Shown piece by piece: positions 24,537 to 34,061 of a stretch of DNA of 64,000 nt (positions within the stretch are counted from its first letter, which is position 1; each line of letters opens with the position of its first letter). Below the pieces are notes generated by a model, which was not told the origin of the DNA, did no database searches, and saw nothing but the letters and a program-made list of their open reading frames with translations. The stretch comes from Sphingobacterium sp. GVS05A (GTDB lineage: Bacteria; Bacteroidota; Bacteroidia; Sphingobacteriales; Sphingobacteriaceae). The stretch is from contig NZ_JAHXYR010000006.1 in the NCBI RefSeq assembly GCF_019969845.1, positions 310,001 through 374,000 on the forward strand, read 5' to 3'. The position numbers and the translations under genes are program-made.

Positions 24537-27500
24537 ATGAAATTTTTTTCTCCATTAATAGCATGGGGGGACCGGAGAAGTCATTCTTATACCCTAAGCA
24601 TTAAAGTCATTTTGACTATGAAGTTGATTTGTGTACTGTTGCTGGCATTTACGGTAGGTGTTAGAGCATCTGGATATGCGCAACAAGTAAATCTGTCCTT
24701 GAAGAATGCCAAAATTGAAACTGTCCTTAAAGAGATTTCCAACCAGACGAAGTTGCGTCTGTTTTACGATGAAAGGCTATTTGAAAATGCCTCACGTGTC
24801 GATATCTCTGTGGCAGGATCTGATGTAAGGGCTGCATTGGCAAAGACATTGCGTGGTCGCAATTTGATCTTTGATATCATGGGAAGTACGATCGTCATTA
24901 AAGAAAAAAAACAGACTGATCGTGAAGTGTCAGGAGCTGTGAAAGATGCTTCCGGACCAATGGCAGGAGTGACGGTGACTGTACTGGGGGTAGCTGGAAT
25001 ATCAACAAAAACCGATAAGGATGGACGTTACAGCATACGGGTTCCAGAGAAAGCAATCCTTTTGTTTCGCTTTATGGGCTATAAAGATGTTGAAATCAAT
25101 GTCTCAGACAAGAACAGAGCGGATGTATTGATGGAAACTGCAGAGTCTCATCTCGACGAGGTCATCGTTGTTGGCTATGGTACGCAGAAAAAGATCAATC
25201 TTTCGGGAGCTGTAGATCAGATTGGTGAAAAGTTTTTGGAAAGTAGACCGATTACAAATGTGGGGACAGCATTGCAGGGCGCTATGGCTAATCTTAATAT
25301 TACACCGACCTCTGGAAGAGCCAATAGCTCGCCAGGGATCAATGTGCGAGGGTATACATCACTGTCAGGTGGTGGGCCACTTATTGTTATTGATGGGATT
25401 CCAGCAACGAACGAGGAGCTCAATCGTATGAATCCAATGGACATTGCTAGTGTTACTGTATTGAAAGATGCAGCGTCAGCGGCGATTTATGGTAGTCGCG
25501 CTGCTTTCGGGGTTGTACTGGTTACGACTAAATCGGGTACAACGAAGGAAATTAAGGTCACGGCCAACTCAATCTTTGCGGCAAAAGCAATAACACGTAC
25601 AGTAGAGATAGAGGATGATCCGTATCAGGTAATGAAATACAGGAATATCATGTCAGCACCATGGTACAATCTTTACGATGAGAAAATGCTCGAATATGGT
25701 AAACAGCTGAGTGAAAACCCTTCATTGCCTCGTGTAATCGTCGATCCACAAAATCCAAATGCTTATATCTATTTAGGATCTACGGATTGGTTTAAGGAAG
25801 TTTATAAAAATATACAACCCTCGTATACCAACAATATCAGCATCGCGCAAAAGAATGAACGCTCTTCGTTTTACCTTTCTGGTGAATACTACAAACAAAA
25901 TGGTATGCTACGGATCAGTCCCGATACCTATGACCGCTATAATTTCAGGGCAAAAGGTGATTACAAAATCACGGACTGGTTTACTTTATCAAATAATACA
26001 ACCTTTACAAATGATAAGTATGATCAGCCCTCAGCAATTGATCAGGGGTATCTCTACTGGCATAATGTTAACCGTCAACCTTCGCTGAATACCGTCCGAA
26101 ATCCGGATGGTACCTATACAGAAGCTGGGGTAAATATGATCGGAGCTGTAGCCGAAGGGGGCCGCAGTATCAGTCGCATCAACGATTTTCAAACTAGTTT
26201 TGGTGCGAAAATCGACTTCATCAAAAATGTTTGGACCTTAAATGGGGACGCGACCTTTAGAAGGGTTTCTGGAAAATCACACTTCTTTCAGTTGCCGCTT
26301 GCCTACAGTACAGGACCAAATGTGATGAACAGGCAAAACTTCAATAGCTATGCCTCCAATGGAAGTAATGAAACACGCTATAATGTGTACAATATTTATT
26401 CACAATATCAGCGGACACTCAATGATCACTATTTTTCAGTGATGCTGGGCTTCAATCAGGAAGAACGGATATATGAGTCATTTTCGGCATCCCGGGATCA
26501 GTTGATTTCCAATTCGCTACCCACGATAGGACTCGCGACTGGTCAAACTCCTTCTGTCGGTGCTTTTGATTATGCCTGGTCGGTAAGAGGGGCTTTTGCC
26601 AGATTAAACTATACTTATAAAGATAGATATATCTTGGAATCTAACCTCCGCTATGATGGTTCCTCCAGATTCCCTAAAAAAGATCGTTTTGCATTCAATC
26701 CTTCCGTATCCGCTGCATGGGTAGTTTCGCAAGAAAACTTCTTTCAGCCAATTAAGGAGACCCTGTCCAATTTTAAACTGCGTGGATCGTATGGTTCATT
26801 GGCAAATCAGGATCTAAGGGACAACTATTACCCTTATATTGCCAATATGTCCAAAGGAAGTGGAGCAATTTTGGATGGCAAGGTTGTACCTATTGTGGGT
26901 AGTCCGGGCTTAGTGTCATCAACCCTGACCTGGGAAACCATCACACAATCTAATTTTGGGGTGGATATAGGCTTATTTAAAAATCAATTTTTTGGTTCAT
27001 TTGATATCTATCGTCGTGATACCAAAGATATGTTGACAGCAGGTAGGACGTTGCCAATCGTCCTTGGTACGGGGGTTCCTCTTGAAAATGCGGCGAACCT
27101 AAAAACCAACGGTTGGGAATTAACACTTGGATATAATAAAGAGTTTATGGTGGCCAGCAAACCGTTTTCATTCTCCGCAAGAGTTAATTTAGCAGACAGT
27201 AGAGCTTATATTACAAAATACAATAATCCTAAAAATAACTTAAGCGATTATTATGTCGGACAGGAATTGGGGGAGATGTGGGGGCTAACCACATTGGGTT
27301 TTTTCCAATCTCAGGAAGAGATCAAGGCACATGCTAATCAAAATGATGTCACTTCTTATCCTGGTACGAGAGGATTGGAACCGGGTGACCTCAAGTTTGC
27401 TGATATCAATGGTGACGGCAAAATAAACCGGGGGGATTGGACCTTGGATAATCATGGAGATTATAAAATTATCGGTAATTCGAGACAGCGTTACAGTTAC

Positions 27501-27980
27501 GGTATAGATTTGAATTCAAGCTGGAACGGAATTGATTTGCGCGTGTTCCTGCAAGGTGTCGGAAAAAGAAATTATTATCCTCCAGGTGGTGACCACTATT
27601 TTTGGGGTATATATGCTCAACCTTGGGCGAGTCTAACCAAGTTTAACTTGGACCATTGGACGCCTGAAAATCCAAATGCGTATTTGCCAAGACCAAAATC
27701 CTATGTAGCCGAGCAAAGTGGTATTGAACTAGCTGCGACGCAGACTAAATATTTGCAGAATGCAGGTTATTTAAGGGTGAAAAATGTGACTTTGGGTTAC
27801 ACACTTCCCAAGTTGATGACAGATAGATGGGGGATAGATCGATTGCGTCTGTTCGTCAGCGGTGAAAACCTCTTTGAGTTTACCAAACTAATGGATTATC
27901 TCGATCCTGAAATTGTTGGCGATCGGACGGCATATCCTTTCCAAAGGACCTACTCGTTTGGCTTAAACTTTAATTTCTAA
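24537..27980 (+). CDS. SusC/RagA-type TonB-dependent outer membrane transporter with STN domain, locus 1
   Basis: An 1147-residue outer membrane protein. The long N-terminus with a hydrophobic stretch at residues 28-45 (MKLICVLLLAFTVGVRA) is the signal peptide; STN domain about residues 50-120; carboxypeptidase-regulatory-like beta-domain about 125-200; TonB-box-like LDEVIVVGYGTQKK around 203-216; plug with INVRGYTSLSGGGPLIVIDG and ITVLKDAASAAIYGSRA-like motif; then a 22-strand barrel. Near the end, FADINGDGKINRGDW is a calcium-loop-like motif usual in the group. The STN domain makes it a signalling transporter working with the upstream FecR and sigma genes. It imports the ligand captured by SusD, one base downstream. 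Substrate cannot be read from sequence; the phosphoesterase gene suggests phosphorylated compounds. Confidence 0.92.
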   Translation: MKFFSPLIAWGDRRSHSYTLSIKVILTMKLICVLLLAFTVGVRASGYAQQVNLSLKNAKIETVLKEISNQTKLRLFYDERLFENASRVDISVAGSDVRAALAKTLRGRNLIFDIMGSTIVIKEKKQTDREVSGAVKDASGPMAGVTVTVLGVAGISTKTDKDGRYSIRVPEKAILLFRFMGYKDVEINVSDKNRADVLMETAESHLDEVIVVGYGTQKKINLSGAVDQIGEKFLESRPITNVGTALQGAMANLNITPTSGRANSSPGINVRGYTSLSGGGPLIVIDGIPATNEELNRMNPMDIASVTVLKDAASAAIYGSRAAFGVVLVTTKSGTTKEIKVTANSIFAAKAITRTVEIEDDPYQVMKYRNIMSAPWYNLYDEKMLEYGKQLSENPSLPRVIVDPQNPNAYIYLGSTDWFKEVYKNIQPSYTNNISIAQKNERSSFYLSGEYYKQNGMLRISPDTYDRYNFRAKGDYKITDWFTLSNNTTFTNDKYDQPSAIDQGYLYWHNVNRQPSLNTVRNPDGTYTEAGVNMIGAVAEGGRSISRINDFQTSFGAKIDFIKNVWTLNGDATFRRVSGKSHFFQLPLAYSTGPNVMNRQNFNSYASNGSNETRYNVYNIYSQYQRTLNDHYFSVMLGFNQEERIYESFSASRDQLISNSLPTIGLATGQTPSVGAFDYAWSVRGAFARLNYTYKDRYILESNLRYDGSSRFPKKDRFAFNPSVSAAWVVSQENFFQPIKETLSNFKLRGSYGSLANQDLRDNYYPYIANMSKGSGAILDGKVVPIVGSPGLVSSTLTWETITQSNFGVDIGLFKNQFFGSFDIYRRDTKDMLTAGRTLPIVLGTGVPLENAANLKTNGWELTLGYNKEFMVASKPFSFSARVNLADSRAYITKYNNPKNNLSDYYVGQELGEMWGLTTLGFFQSQEEIKAHANQNDVTSYPGTRGLEPGDLKFADINGDGKINRGDWTLDNHGDYKIIGNSRQRYSYGIDLNSSWNGIDLRVFLQGVGKRNYYPPGGDHYFWGIYAQPWASLTKFNLDHWTPENPNAYLPRPKSYVAEQSGIELAATQTKYLQNAGYLRVKNVTLGYTLPKLMTDRWGIDRLRLFVSGENLFEFTKLMDYLDPEIVGDRTAYPFQRTYSFGLNFNF

Positions 27981-27981
27981 A

Positions 27982-29808
27982 ATGACTATTATCATGCAAA
28001 ATATAAAAAGACAAATTATCAAGATTGGAGCGTTGCTGGGGGCCTTGTTCCTGATCATGAGCTGTAACGATGATTTCATGGATAGGTATCCCACGACATC
28101 GGTTACACCGGAAGTGTTTTTTAGCAATGTAAACGATCTTAAAACTTATACCGATGGTTTCTACGGTAGTTTGAGTGCGCCGATAGCGGATCTTGGGACA
28201 GATAATCTGGCACATTACAATTCTGGAAGTACGATTGATGAGATCATGCGTGGTGGCGTGAGCGCGCAGAATGCAGCAGTGTGGAGTTGGTCAGCATTGA
28301 GAAATATTAATTTCTTTCTTGAAAATGCTGGGCGTGTGAAGGGGGCTAGTGCCGCCGATGTGAACCATTACATCGGCATTGCAAAGTTTTTTCGTGCACG
28401 GTTTTATATCGATAAGGTCAACCAGTACAGTGATGTTCCTTGGTATAGTCAGACAATGGGAACATCAGATATTGAACTATTGCACAAAAAACAAGACAGC
28501 CGGTCGCTTGTTGTGGATTCAATCATGGCTGATCTCGAATTTGCCGCTGCCAATATCAAACCCGATGGGCACAAGTCGACAGTTACGAAATGGGGAGCCT
28601 TGGCGCAATTAGCGCAGTTCGCCTTGCAAGAAGGAACTTTCCGTAAATATCACTCTTATTTGAATCTGAGCGGATCGGCCAATACTTTTCTGCAAAGAGC
28701 GGTTTCTGCTACTGAGGAGATTATGAAGTCAAATAAGTTTTCAATTAGTAATGCTGGTGGTGTTAACCGTGCTTATCGGGATCTATTTATAAGTCTTAAC
28801 CTGCAGGCCAATCCTGAGACCATCCTATTTATTGATTACGATAAGGATTTAGGAAGAAGACGTAATGCACATACGGTATTGGATTATGAATGGGCTCTGA
28901 GCCAAACGCTGATGGAAAACTATCTGATGAAAGACGGAAAGCGTTTTACGGACCAAGCGGATTATAAAACGAAGAATATAGACCAAGTTTTTGTAAACCG
29001 AGACCCGCGCCTTGAGCAGACTTTTATGAAACCTGGGTTTCAGTCAGTCAATGCTGCAACCCCACAGCGACTCAAACCAACGCTCGGAGGGTACAATCAG
29101 ATCAAATTCTATCCCGAAATAGCAGATATGATCAGTTGGGAGGCAGCCTATACAGATGCATTTGTATTTCGTTATGCCGAAATCCTGTTAATCTTCGCGG
29201 AAGCCAAAGCGGAGCTGGGAATCCTCACGAGCCAGGCTGATCTTGACAAATCGGTCAACCTGCTACGTCAACGTGTGGGGATGCCAAGCATGCAGCTGGG
29301 CGAGGCAAATGCCAATGTGGATCCGAAATTGCAAGCTTACTATTCAAATGTGAAAGGAGGCAATGTGGGGCTTGTCCTAGAAATACGGAGAGAAAGACGT
29401 GTTGAACTGGCTTGTGAAGGTCAACGCTATAGAGACATTTTTAGATGGGAAGTTGGCGAACGTCTGGCCGATCAACAACAAGGGATGTATGTAAAAGCAT
29501 TGGGACCAATGGACGTAACCGGAGATGGTAAAATAGATATCGCTATACTTGAATCAGCAAAGGATACCGGTCCGATTAAAGACTTGACAGAAGAGGAAAA
29601 GAAGAACATTTCCCTGTATTATTTAAAAGATGCCAATGGTAATAATACTTCAATTTATCTTGAAAATGGGAACAATGGACATATAATGTTCACTGTAGCC
29701 AGAGATAAGAAGAAGACATTTGAAAAACCGAAGTATTACTATTATCCGGTTGCTAATAGTCAGATGGTTCTGGATGGTAGTAAGTTGGTACAGACAAACT
29801 TTTGGTAA
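27982..29808 (+). CDS. SusD/RagB-type ligand-binding lipoprotein, locus 1
   Basis: A 608-residue surface lipoprotein that lids the SusC barrel. The lipobox is LIMSC at about residues 23-27, followed by NDDFMDRYPTTSVTPEVFF, a standard SusD opening. TPR-like helices contain YIGIAKFFRARFYIDKV; the C-terminal half has the conserved RYAEILLIFAEAKAEL and VLEIRRERRVELACEGQRYRDIFRW blocks of RagB proteins. A second start, ATG 27994, is four codons downstream; either gives a complete signal peptide. It is translated almost end-to-end with SusC. Slightly longer than usual (about 500-560) through an insertion near residues 510-560. Confidence 0.9.
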   Translation: MTIIMQNIKRQIIKIGALLGALFLIMSCNDDFMDRYPTTSVTPEVFFSNVNDLKTYTDGFYGSLSAPIADLGTDNLAHYNSGSTIDEIMRGGVSAQNAAVWSWSALRNINFFLENAGRVKGASAADVNHYIGIAKFFRARFYIDKVNQYSDVPWYSQTMGTSDIELLHKKQDSRSLVVDSIMADLEFAAANIKPDGHKSTVTKWGALAQLAQFALQEGTFRKYHSYLNLSGSANTFLQRAVSATEEIMKSNKFSISNAGGVNRAYRDLFISLNLQANPETILFIDYDKDLGRRRNAHTVLDYEWALSQTLMENYLMKDGKRFTDQADYKTKNIDQVFVNRDPRLEQTFMKPGFQSVNAATPQRLKPTLGGYNQIKFYPEIADMISWEAAYTDAFVFRYAEILLIFAEAKAELGILTSQADLDKSVNLLRQRVGMPSMQLGEANANVDPKLQAYYSNVKGGNVGLVLEIRRERRVELACEGQRYRDIFRWEVGERLADQQQGMYVKALGPMDVTGDGKIDIAILESAKDTGPIKDLTEEEKKNISLYYLKDANGNNTSIYLENGNNGHIMFTVARDKKKTFEKPKYYYYPVANSQMVLDGSKLVQTNFW

Positions 29809-29881
29809 GGGATTGGTTTTATGCTAGATAATATGCTAAAAGACTAAATTAAAAGAGTTATTTTTTACAAATTTTAAGGTT

Positions 29882-29922
29882 AAAGATAGGGTACTCCAAT
29901 CGATGGATGGCACCCTATCTTT
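29882..29922 (+). terminator. Hairpin between susD and phosphoesterase gene, locus 1
   Basis: An 11-bp perfect stem (29882-29892 with 29912-29922), 19-base loop, followed by TTTATTTG-like sequence. It lies 73 bases after the SusD stop and 22 bases before the next ATG, so it probably reduces read-through into the phosphoesterase. Confidence 0.65.
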
Positions 29923-29943
29923 ATTTGCAATTAGAGTTTTTAT

Positions 29944-32349
29944 ATGAAATGTTCTACACATAAATTTATACTATCACTGCTACTACTATGTAGTAATGCA
30001 ATTTACGCTCAATATCGGGGGCATGTCTTTTTGGATCTTGATAACAACAAAAAGATGGAAAACGCTGAAAAAGGAATGAAAGATATTGTATTATCCGATG
30101 GTTACGAGGTTGTAAAAACTGCTGAAGATGGAAGCTTTAACCTAAAAAAGAATGATAAAGCCAGATTTCTCTTTGTGCGTGTTCCAGCTGGTTATAAAGC
30201 AAGTGGAACTCATTATATTAAGATTGATCCAAAACTAGAAAATTATGATTTCGGTTTAATCCAAGATGAAAAGCAAGAGGCGGATAAGCTTCGGTTTATT
30301 CAGATTACAGATACCGAAACGCCACTATACGGGGAATGGATAGACAATATCCGTAAGTTTTCGCAGCAACAAAATGCCACACTGATTATGCATACGGGCG
30401 ACATCTGCTACGAGCCGGGGATGCAGTTTCATGCCCGACAGGTAAATACGGAACTGATGGGCGTTTCAACCTATTACACAGTAGGCAATCATGACCTTGT
30501 TAAAGGTGAGTATGGTGAAAAACTATTTGAGGACTTATTTGGTCCGGTCTATTATTCATTTGAGGCAGGACCAGCCCATTTTGTGGTGACGCCCATGCCT
30601 GGCGGTGATTATGCACCCAGCTATAGTCAGGATCAAGTAATCGCTTGGTTGAAAAAAGATCTGGCACTAAAAGCAAAAGATAAACCGCTCATTTTTATTA
30701 ATCATGACCTGCTTGTTGGAAGGGATTTCGTGATGAGAGGAAAAACCGATTCTATCGATTTGAAGCAGTATAATCTAAAAGCATACCTGTATGGCCATTG
30801 GCACAATAATTATAGTTTTGGCAGCAGAGATGGAGTTGCGGTTATATCCACAAATGCTCCTAATAAAGGAGGAATAGATAATTCTGCAGCTCAATTCCTG
30901 GTTATTGATGTGGATAAAAAGGGGGTTAGCAAAATAACGCCAAAGTATCCTTATTTGTCAGATCACATCGCGTTAATTTACCCACAAAGTAAGCGAATGC
31001 AGATTTTTTCAAACAGAAAAGAAATAGAAATTAGCACAAGTGTGTATCATACGGAAAAGAATGTTATTTCTGTGTATGCAACACTATTAAATAAATTTGG
31101 AACTGCGATAAAAACGGCTAAATTGAAACCCGTTAGCGACTGGAACTGGCGTGGAAATTTTACAGTTCCACGCCGTACCGATCAGCAGTATGATATTATG
31201 CTGGAAGTAAATTATGGCGACAGCACACAGGCGCTTAAGAAATTTGCTTGGCATAATGAACCCACTTCTACCGCTTTTCTTCAATTGGCTTGGTCAAAAA
31301 ACATAGGGTCTAATGTATGGAAGAGTTCACCTCTTGTTCAGGGACAGCGGGTATATGTGGCCAGTATCGATGATGCCATTGGTGGTAAAAGTAAAATTCA
31401 GGCATTAAAAGCCCAATCTGGGGAAACCATCTGGACTTTCCATACCCAGAACTCCGTCAAGCAGAAGTTGGCCTATAGCAATGGCTTGGTATTGGCAACA
31501 GATATGGGAGGTACAGTGTATGCAATCGATGAAAAAGATGGCAAACTTGTTTGGAAAAAGGATCTCAGTGGTGGGCGGCTTCCAGGATACGTAAGTGCTG
31601 GAGTTGTTCGCGATGGTATTTATTATACTGGCGCAGGTAATTATCTATCAGCAATAAAAGTCGAAGATGGGAAAACAGTATGGCAGAATAGTGAATGGAA
31701 TGGTGGTGAAGGTATGCCTGGAGAACTACTGATCACCAACGGATATCTAATTACTGGTGCAAATTGGAATGCCTTATTTGTTCACGATAGTAAGACAGGA
31801 AAACTCCTATGGAAGAAAAATGAAGATGGTTTGCGATTTAGAACCGGAGGAGCCAGTGCAGATGAAAATTCGCTTTATGTAGCCGGGCTGAACAATCTTT
31901 TTAGATTGGATCAAAAGAAAGGGACTCTGTTAACTAAAAGCCAAACTGATGATGATTTTAAGGTTATGGCTTCACCCTTATTAACAGAGGAACTGGTGAT
32001 CATGCCCACAGCGACTAATGGGATAAAAGCATTTGATCGTAATGCATTAACCGAAAAATGGAGTTTCCAGACTGAGGAGGCCCTTATTTACAGCTCTGCT
32101 TACTCAACTCCTGATCTTCATAAGAAAGTTGCAACTGTCGAATCCAGTGTCCGCTATGCCGCTGGAAAGTTGTTTTTCGGCGGATCAGACGGCTATCTAT
32201 ATGTGTTAAATTTAGATGGAACTTTGGTGCAAAAGGTTAATCTGGGCACACCGATATTAGCTGAAGTCTCTATTCATGGAAATGAAGTCTATGTTGCGGA
32301 CTTTGCTGGTAATGTCTATTGTTTTAATATAACGACAACAACAAAATAA
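29944..32349 (+). CDS. Exported calcineurin-like phosphoesterase fused to a PQQ-type beta-propeller
   Basis: An 801-residue exported protein. Signal peptide 1-22; an SdrD-B/metallophos-N-like sandwich about 24-105; calcineurin-like catalytic domain about 117-330; metallophos-C-like domain to about 450; then a PQQ-like beta-propeller (about 465-800) with repeats such as IQALKAQSGETIWTF, VYAIDEKDGKLVWKK, LFVHDSKTGKLLWKK. Metal ligands are visible: Asp123, Asp153 (TGDICY), Asn182/His183 (GNHD), His254 (NHD) and His285/His287 (GHWH). The first motif is D-T-E instead of D-x-H, so one ligand is substituted. The propeller may bind a substrate or partner. It is placed directly after SusCD, so should process an imported or surface-bound phosphate-containing ligand. 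Confidence 0.85.
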   Translation: MKCSTHKFILSLLLLCSNAIYAQYRGHVFLDLDNNKKMENAEKGMKDIVLSDGYEVVKTAEDGSFNLKKNDKARFLFVRVPAGYKASGTHYIKIDPKLENYDFGLIQDEKQEADKLRFIQITDTETPLYGEWIDNIRKFSQQQNATLIMHTGDICYEPGMQFHARQVNTELMGVSTYYTVGNHDLVKGEYGEKLFEDLFGPVYYSFEAGPAHFVVTPMPGGDYAPSYSQDQVIAWLKKDLALKAKDKPLIFINHDLLVGRDFVMRGKTDSIDLKQYNLKAYLYGHWHNNYSFGSRDGVAVISTNAPNKGGIDNSAAQFLVIDVDKKGVSKITPKYPYLSDHIALIYPQSKRMQIFSNRKEIEISTSVYHTEKNVISVYATLLNKFGTAIKTAKLKPVSDWNWRGNFTVPRRTDQQYDIMLEVNYGDSTQALKKFAWHNEPTSTAFLQLAWSKNIGSNVWKSSPLVQGQRVYVASIDDAIGGKSKIQALKAQSGETIWTFHTQNSVKQKLAYSNGLVLATDMGGTVYAIDEKDGKLVWKKDLSGGRLPGYVSAGVVRDGIYYTGAGNYLSAIKVEDGKTVWQNSEWNGGEGMPGELLITNGYLITGANWNALFVHDSKTGKLLWKKNEDGLRFRTGGASADENSLYVAGLNNLFRLDQKKGTLLTKSQTDDDFKVMASPLLTEELVIMPTATNGIKAFDRNALTEKWSFQTEEALIYSSAYSTPDLHKKVATVESSVRYAAGKLFFGGSDGYLYVLNLDGTLVQKVNLGTPILAEVSIHGNEVYVADFAGNVYCFNITTTTK

Positions 32350-32414
32350 ATTACTTTGAATATAGGCCACACTTAGACTAAGGTGGAATAGTTTGATAAT
32401 ATTATCTTAAAATT

Positions 32415-32446
32415 AGCTGGGCAACTCACCTTTATATTGCCCAGCT
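32415..32446 (+). terminator. Terminator at the end of locus 1
   Basis: A perfect 10-bp stem AGCTGGGCAA/TTGCCCAGCT around a 12-base loop, 65 bases after the phosphoesterase stop and 92 bases before the convergent MocR-type gene end. Confidence 0.75.
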
Positions 32447-32538
32447 TAATAGAGAACTTAAAATTCCCAGTTCTCCAACTTATTTTACTGAAATAAAGCT
32501 CGGGATAGACATACGCTAAACACCGACCGTACTGTTTA

Positions 32539-33960
32539 TTAAAACAAGTCCGCCAAAGCGCTGATAAAATCCTCCAATTCTTGATCAGACAGCGATGCGT
32601 ATCCCAATCTCATACCATTCATTATTTTGTCAAAGCTGTAGCTCTCTGGTGTGATCATGCTGAAACCTTTCATATTGAGTTTTTCCGAAATCAGTACCCA
32701 GTCGATCTGCTTTTTAGGCACGATCCAATAGGCAAGCCCACCCTCTGGGATAAGGTAAGATACTTTATTTCCAAGGTGTTTTTGTAGTAATATTTCGGTA
32801 ATATCCCTTTTTGTCTTATAATAATTTGTTGCTTTTTTTATATGACGTTTTATGGTGCCATCCTTGATCAATTGCAAAACGGCCTGTTCCATAATACTGT
32901 CTCCTTGCACGTCGATAATCTTGCGCAAACGAGCGACCTTGTTGATCAAAGTACAATCATTACTTGCTATATAACCGATACGTAACGCCGGAGCTACGAC
33001 CTTGCTCATGGTACCGATATACACATAATTTTTAAGCTCCATAAAACTTGACAGCGGAAGAATGGGACGGTAACCAAAATGAAATTCATTGTCATAATCA
33101 TCTTCAATAATGGTAAATCCATATTCATTGGAAAGTTTGATCAGTTCCAGTCTTCTTTTTAGGCTCATTGTGACCGTAGTTGGGTATTGGCGGTGGGGTG
33201 TCACATAAATAGCTTTTATGTTTTTGTGCAATTTCAGAAGCGCTATTATATCCTCGATTATCACACCTTCGTTATCTACCCCCGCAGGTAACAACTTGGC
33301 TCCGCTTTGGTCAAAGGCCTCCCAAGCGGGTTTATATCCGGGATTTTCAATGATCACATAATCTCCTTTTGAAAGTAAGCATTGAGCTGCAAGATACATG
33401 GCCATTTGGCTCCCCCTTGTGATGCAGATATGTTGTTCATTCACCCGCATTCCCCGTTGATGATTGAGCATTTGGACCACAGCCTTTCTAAATTCTAGAT
33501 TCCCGAATTCGCTACTGTAGCCCATTAATTGCCACTTCGCTTTTTGGTTGAAAATTTGACGGTATGCCCGAGCTAATTCATTAACAGGTGCAATTTTGCT
33601 GTTGGGGTATCCATCATCAATTTGCAGTTGAGTAGATCCACTCGTGGCATCATTTGTTGCTTCAGCGATTGGCGCTGTAGTCTGCGTTTCCTTAAAATCG
33701 GGCAAGGTCGAAGCAACGAATGTGCCTTGCCGCTCTCTGGAAACAAGCCAACCTTCTATCAATAGTACACTCAATGCTTCTACTATGGTATTTCTATTGA
33801 CTTTCAGTCGCTGCGCCAGATTTCTACTGCCCGGCAAAGCATCACCCGCCTTTAATCGGCCGGAATGAATATCGTTTATGATGGCATCGGCAATCTGCAG
33901 ATAAATGGCCTTCTCTGATTGTTCATCTAATTGAATTTGAAATTCCCACTCTCGTAACAT
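32539..33960 (-). CDS. MocR/PdxR-type regulator (GntR HTH fused to aminotransferase-like domain)
   Basis: A 473-residue fusion protein. Residues 10-80 form a GntR-type winged helix (YLQIADAIINDIHSGRL, LPGSRNLAQRLKVNRNT); a linker follows; residues 115-470 form a fold-type I PLP-dependent aminotransferase domain with the ENPGYKPAWE region, IIEDDYDNEF for the pyridine-binding aspartate and the Schiff-base lysine Lys320 in IGTMSKVVAPALRIGY. In this family the PLP domain senses PLP or an amino acid and rarely catalyses. It is divergent from the cupin gene with a shared upstream region holding an inverted repeat, so it probably regulates the cupin-lyase-ferredoxin genes and itself. Confidence 0.9.
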   Translation of the reverse strand: MLREWEFQIQLDEQSEKAIYLQIADAIINDIHSGRLKAGDALPGSRNLAQRLKVNRNTIVEALSVLLIEGWLVSRERQGTFVASTLPDFKETQTTAPIAEATNDATSGSTQLQIDDGYPNSKIAPVNELARAYRQIFNQKAKWQLMGYSSEFGNLEFRKAVVQMLNHQRGMRVNEQHICITRGSQMAMYLAAQCLLSKGDYVIIENPGYKPAWEAFDQSGAKLLPAGVDNEGVIIEDIIALLKLHKNIKAIYVTPHRQYPTTVTMSLKRRLELIKLSNEYGFTIIEDDYDNEFHFGYRPILPLSSFMELKNYVYIGTMSKVVAPALRIGYIASNDCTLINKVARLRKIIDVQGDSIMEQAVLQLIKDGTIKRHIKKATNYYKTKRDITEILLQKHLGNKVSYLIPEGGLAYWIVPKKQIDWVLISEKLNMKGFSMITPESYSFDKIMNGMRLGYASLSDQELEDFISALADLF

Positions 33961-33961
33961 C

Positions 33962-34005
33962 TGGACTATTTGTTTTTATAAAAACTGTATCACAACGCTA
34001 GTCCA
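33962..34005. promoter_or_regulatory. Inverted repeat in the MocR/cupin divergent region
   Basis: TGGACTA (33962-33968) and TAGTCCA (33999-34005) form a perfect 7-bp inverted repeat with centres 37 bases apart, occupying the shared promoter space. It is the best candidate operator for the adjacent MocR-type regulator. Binding is inferred. Confidence 0.4.
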
Positions 34006-34061
34006 AAGTTAGCATATTTTTGTTATGCAATAATGCAATGAACATTAAAATTTTTAAAGTT

